Shown here one piece after another: positions 61,896-64,000 of a stretch of 64,000 nt of DNA (positions within the stretch are counted from its first letter, which is position 1; each line of letters opens with the position of its first letter). The stretch is from Sporocytophaga sp. (GTDB taxonomy: Bacteria > Bacteroidota > Bacteroidia > Cytophagales > Cytophagaceae). The notes beneath the pieces were generated by a model, which saw only the letters and a list, made by a program, of their open reading frames with translations, did no database searches and was not told the DNA's origin. The position numbers were made by a program, and so were the translations under genes. The stretch is from positions 20,648-84,647 of the forward strand of contig NZ_JAGHZZ010000021.1 of NCBI RefSeq assembly GCF_017745095.1, read 5' to 3'.

Positions 61896-63563
61896 TTAAT
61901 TATCTAAGGTTTCAATATATGCCTTCCTTTTCTCACTTACCATTTTTTCCGCCATCAGAAGAGCCTGATAGGCATTCACAATACCACCTGTAGATGAAAG
62001 ACTAGAGAATGGAACTCTCGAAGCATCTGGTTTGCCTCCCGGAATAAGTACTTTCTTTTTATTCAAATTTGTACATGAATTCAATAAAATATTTCTCAAT
62101 TCAATAGCGGTGAGTTCCGGATAATAAGACCATACTAAGGCTGCAACTCCTGATACTACTGGACCTGCAAAACTGGTTCCACTAACCATGGCATACTTGT
62201 TTCCTTCAGTCAGGGAAACAATGTCTACTCCCGGAGCAAACAGAGCAACATTCTTTTTTCCATAATTAGAGAAACTGGCACATAGCTTCTTATTAGCCTT
62301 TATGCTGTTAGCTCCGACCTCCAGCCAGTTGCGCACCGAATCCCCATCAACGCAAGTTCTGCTGGGATAATGAATGATATCATCAATATTATAACCGCTG
62401 TTACCTGCTGCATGCACCAAAAGAACATTGTGAGCTTCGGCATAACGGATAGCATCGTCCACAAACTTCTTTTGAGGTGAATATTCTTTACCAAAACTCA
62501 TATTGATCACATTCGCACCATTGTTTACTGCATAGCGAATAGCCAGCGCAATATCCTTATCATATTCATCGCCATTGGGCACAGCTCTTAAAACCATAAA
62601 TCTGACATCTTCAGCAATTCCGTCAATGCCCTTTCCATTACCTCGTATTGCACCAATCACTCCTGATACCGGCGTACCATGGTCTGCTCTTGGACCTTTC
62701 ACATCATTGTTACCATAAACACTGTCATTAATATTTTCAATATCATCACCAATGAGCACTCTTGGATTATAACTTAAATTTAAATTCTCTTTCAGTTGTG
62801 CTTCATTTCTTTTCTTCATGTTTTCCAACTCATATTTACTGAACCCTTGTTTATACCTATCCAGCAACCAATCGCGTGCATATAAAACCCTCCTGCTTGA
62901 AGAGGTAATTTCCTTTAAATCATCTACAGTATACGTGCGGGTTCCAAGGTGGTCAAGAACAATTTGTTCCACATCATGAAGAACTTTTTCAAACTTCTTA
63001 AGGCTTTCACTCAACTTAGTTTGTTCCGCTTCTTCTTCTTCATGCTTTGCTTTGACTTTAATGTATAGCTTATAGTCTTTAATCTGATCAGCAGGAACAT
63101 CTGCCTCTGATTTTATATCCTTAAATACAGGATCATATTTTCTTAAAATCCTTACATATTCATAAGTTTCTGTCTCAATATTTTTGCCTTTATCATTTCC
63201 GAGAAATCCCCAGCCATGAATATCATCCACATATCCATTTCCATCATCGTCTATACCATTAGCCGGTATTTCCTTTTCATTGACCCATATCCTACCTTTC
63301 AAATCTTCATGATCTATATCTACACCACTGTCTATAATAGCAACGATTACAGTTTTACGAGTCTTTTTTCCTTGCAGTAATAAGTTATATGCTTTATTGA
63401 CGCTTACTCCTGCTATTTTATCCCCTTTAAGATCAGCATTGTACCAGTTGATATTTTTCTCAGGAAATGCGTTTGCAGAGGATTCAGGCTTGTGCTGTGC
63501 TAGAGCAGAAAAAGAAAATAATAAATTTAATAGTAGAAGTTTTACTAAAACTCTGTCTTTCAT
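61896..63563 (-). CDS. S8-family subtilisin-like serine protease
   Basis: Encodes 555 residues with signal peptide (LVKLLLLNLLFSFSALAQ). Catalytic triad: Asp78 (VAIIDSGVDIDHEDL), His295 (ADHGTPVSGVIGA) and Ser464 (MVSGTSFAGPVVSGVAALVW), oxyanion Asn388 (HAAGNSG). Between Asp and His there is an insertion of about 130 charged, helical residues (KHEEEEAEQTKLSESLKKFE) that is seen in Bacteroidota S8 enzymes. A prodomain is not obvious, and no T9SS sorting domain is present, so it is probably periplasmic. Possible relation to the T9SS gene 107 nt downstream. Confidence 0.93.
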   Translation of the reverse strand: MKDRVLVKLLLLNLLFSFSALAQHKPESSANAFPEKNINWYNADLKGDKIAGVSVNKAYNLLLQGKKTRKTVIVAIIDSGVDIDHEDLKGRIWVNEKEIPANGIDDDGNGYVDDIHGWGFLGNDKGKNIETETYEYVRILRKYDPVFKDIKSEADVPADQIKDYKLYIKVKAKHEEEEAEQTKLSESLKKFEKVLHDVEQIVLDHLGTRTYTVDDLKEITSSSRRVLYARDWLLDRYKQGFSKYELENMKKRNEAQLKENLNLSYNPRVLIGDDIENINDSVYGNNDVKGPRADHGTPVSGVIGAIRGNGKGIDGIAEDVRFMVLRAVPNGDEYDKDIALAIRYAVNNGANVINMSFGKEYSPQKKFVDDAIRYAEAHNVLLVHAAGNSGYNIDDIIHYPSRTCVDGDSVRNWLEVGANSIKANKKLCASFSNYGKKNVALFAPGVDIVSLTEGNKYAMVSGTSFAGPVVSGVAALVWSYYPELTAIELRNILLNSCTNLNKKKVLIPGGKPDASRVPFSSLSSTGGIVNAYQALLMAEKMVSEKRKAYIETLDN

Positions 63564-64000
63564 AAAGAAACTTGTAATGAAATAATTAATAAAAAAAACA
63601 CTTAAATATTATAGTAATTAAATGGGTCATATTAGAAAACGATATACCCTTCTATAAAAATACTATAAGTTTTGCAATTTTTTGATACTCTTTGACGGCC
63701 CCCCTATTACTCCATAACTGGCGAACAATTAACTTACTGAAGTAAAGGCAAATCAGATAATAAAAAAATATTTTACACGAAACATCAAAAATCAGAACCA
63801 CTGATTATAATGATTATTTTGATTTACATGATTCTTTGAGTCTGAGATTATAATAATTTCATTTTTATCCACAAATATCGTAAAGCAACTGATTTAAAAG
63901 GATTATCTTGATTTAAAGGATTCTTCAACTTGCGATTTTAGAAGATTCTGAAAGCTAGATGCTTCACAAGTTCTGTAACCTTCCCATTATTAGGACAGCT
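63564..64000. other. Intergenic region to the window edge
   Basis: 437 bp upstream of the protease gene. AT-rich; it carries the 9-nt repeat tract described separately and otherwise nothing recognised. No gene reaches the right edge. Confidence 0.4.
63802..63926. repeat. 9-nt tandem repeat tract, TGATTnnnn type
   Basis: Four exact-period 9-nt units tgattataa, tgattattt, tgatttaca, tgattcttt (63802-63837), then a gap, then tgatttaaa, aggattatct, tgatttaaa, ggattcttc (63890-63926). In reverse complement it reads AATCCTTTAAATC, like the tract at 59569. Confidence 0.6.

Noticed and set aside
1..64000. CRISPR arrays, tRNA or rRNA genes, integrases or complete insertion sequences
   Set aside because: No regularly spaced direct repeats with unique spacers, no T-arm-like GTTCGAATC with acceptor stems, and no transposase or integrase protein were seen. 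A covariance-model scan would be needed to exclude small RNAs.

Overview
The window is AT-rich chromosomal DNA from a member of the Bacteroidota, most likely the Cytophagales. The lineage call rests on several TonB-dependent receptors (one with a DUF4249 lipoprotein partner), two proteins with C-terminal type IX secretion (T9SS) sorting domains, many lipoproteins and signal peptides, absence of Shine-Dalgarno sites before most starts, and -7 promoter elements of the TAnnTTTG type. A Cytophaga/Sporocytophaga-like genus is only a guess. I saw no rRNA, tRNA, CRISPR array, complete insertion sequence or prophage.

Layout. 1-8.6 kb: end of a TonB receptor and its beta-helix lipoprotein, a secreted purple acid phosphatase, a luciferase-like monooxygenase, a small haem-binding-domain protein and a large TonB receptor. 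9-13 kb: a scramblase/LURP-like protein and a glnK-amt operon ending in a membrane-anchored coiled-coil protein. 13-21.5 kb: small conserved proteins, an ABC exporter, a HEPN-like protein, a second coiled-coil protein sharing the C-terminal domain of the first, and a prfH-rtcB operon that matches the known ribosome rescue and rRNA repair pair. 22-31 kb: a second, unlinked ammonium transporter, an S4 protein, an ArsR-SRPBCC-hydrolase operon with a clear operator, a divergent Lrp/metE pair, a small cysteine-motif secreted protein and a T9SS-sorted Ig-like protein. 31-38.7 kb: a C-terminally short HrpB helicase, an M20 peptidase, an outer-membrane-type protein, an NAD(P)-binding protein and a cupin.

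38.8-46.3 kb is a zone of gene decay: a methyltransferase, a small lipoprotein and a short-chain dehydrogenase are each broken by frameshifts, between intact genes for a gluzincin-type peptidase, RNase HI and a phospholipase-D-like protein with an altered active site. 46.4-56.1 kb: a metallo-beta-lactamase-fold hydrolase, small membrane proteins, a stress-type SDR, a TonB receptor/DUF4249 pair and HelD. 56.5-64 kb: small lipoproteins, a WG-repeat protein, and a T9SS-sorted protein beside a subtilisin-type protease. Their flanks hold several classes of short palindromic and 9-nt repeats.

The strongest candidates for new biology are the pair of membrane-anchored coiled-coil proteins (one in the glnK-amt operon), the uncharacterised PLD-like protein with H-x-N in place of H-x-K, and the HEPN-like orphan. 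The prfH-rtcB operon is the clearest complete known system. Many starts were moved from the longest open frame to the position best supported by signal peptides, family length or promoter position; these cases are stated per gene.
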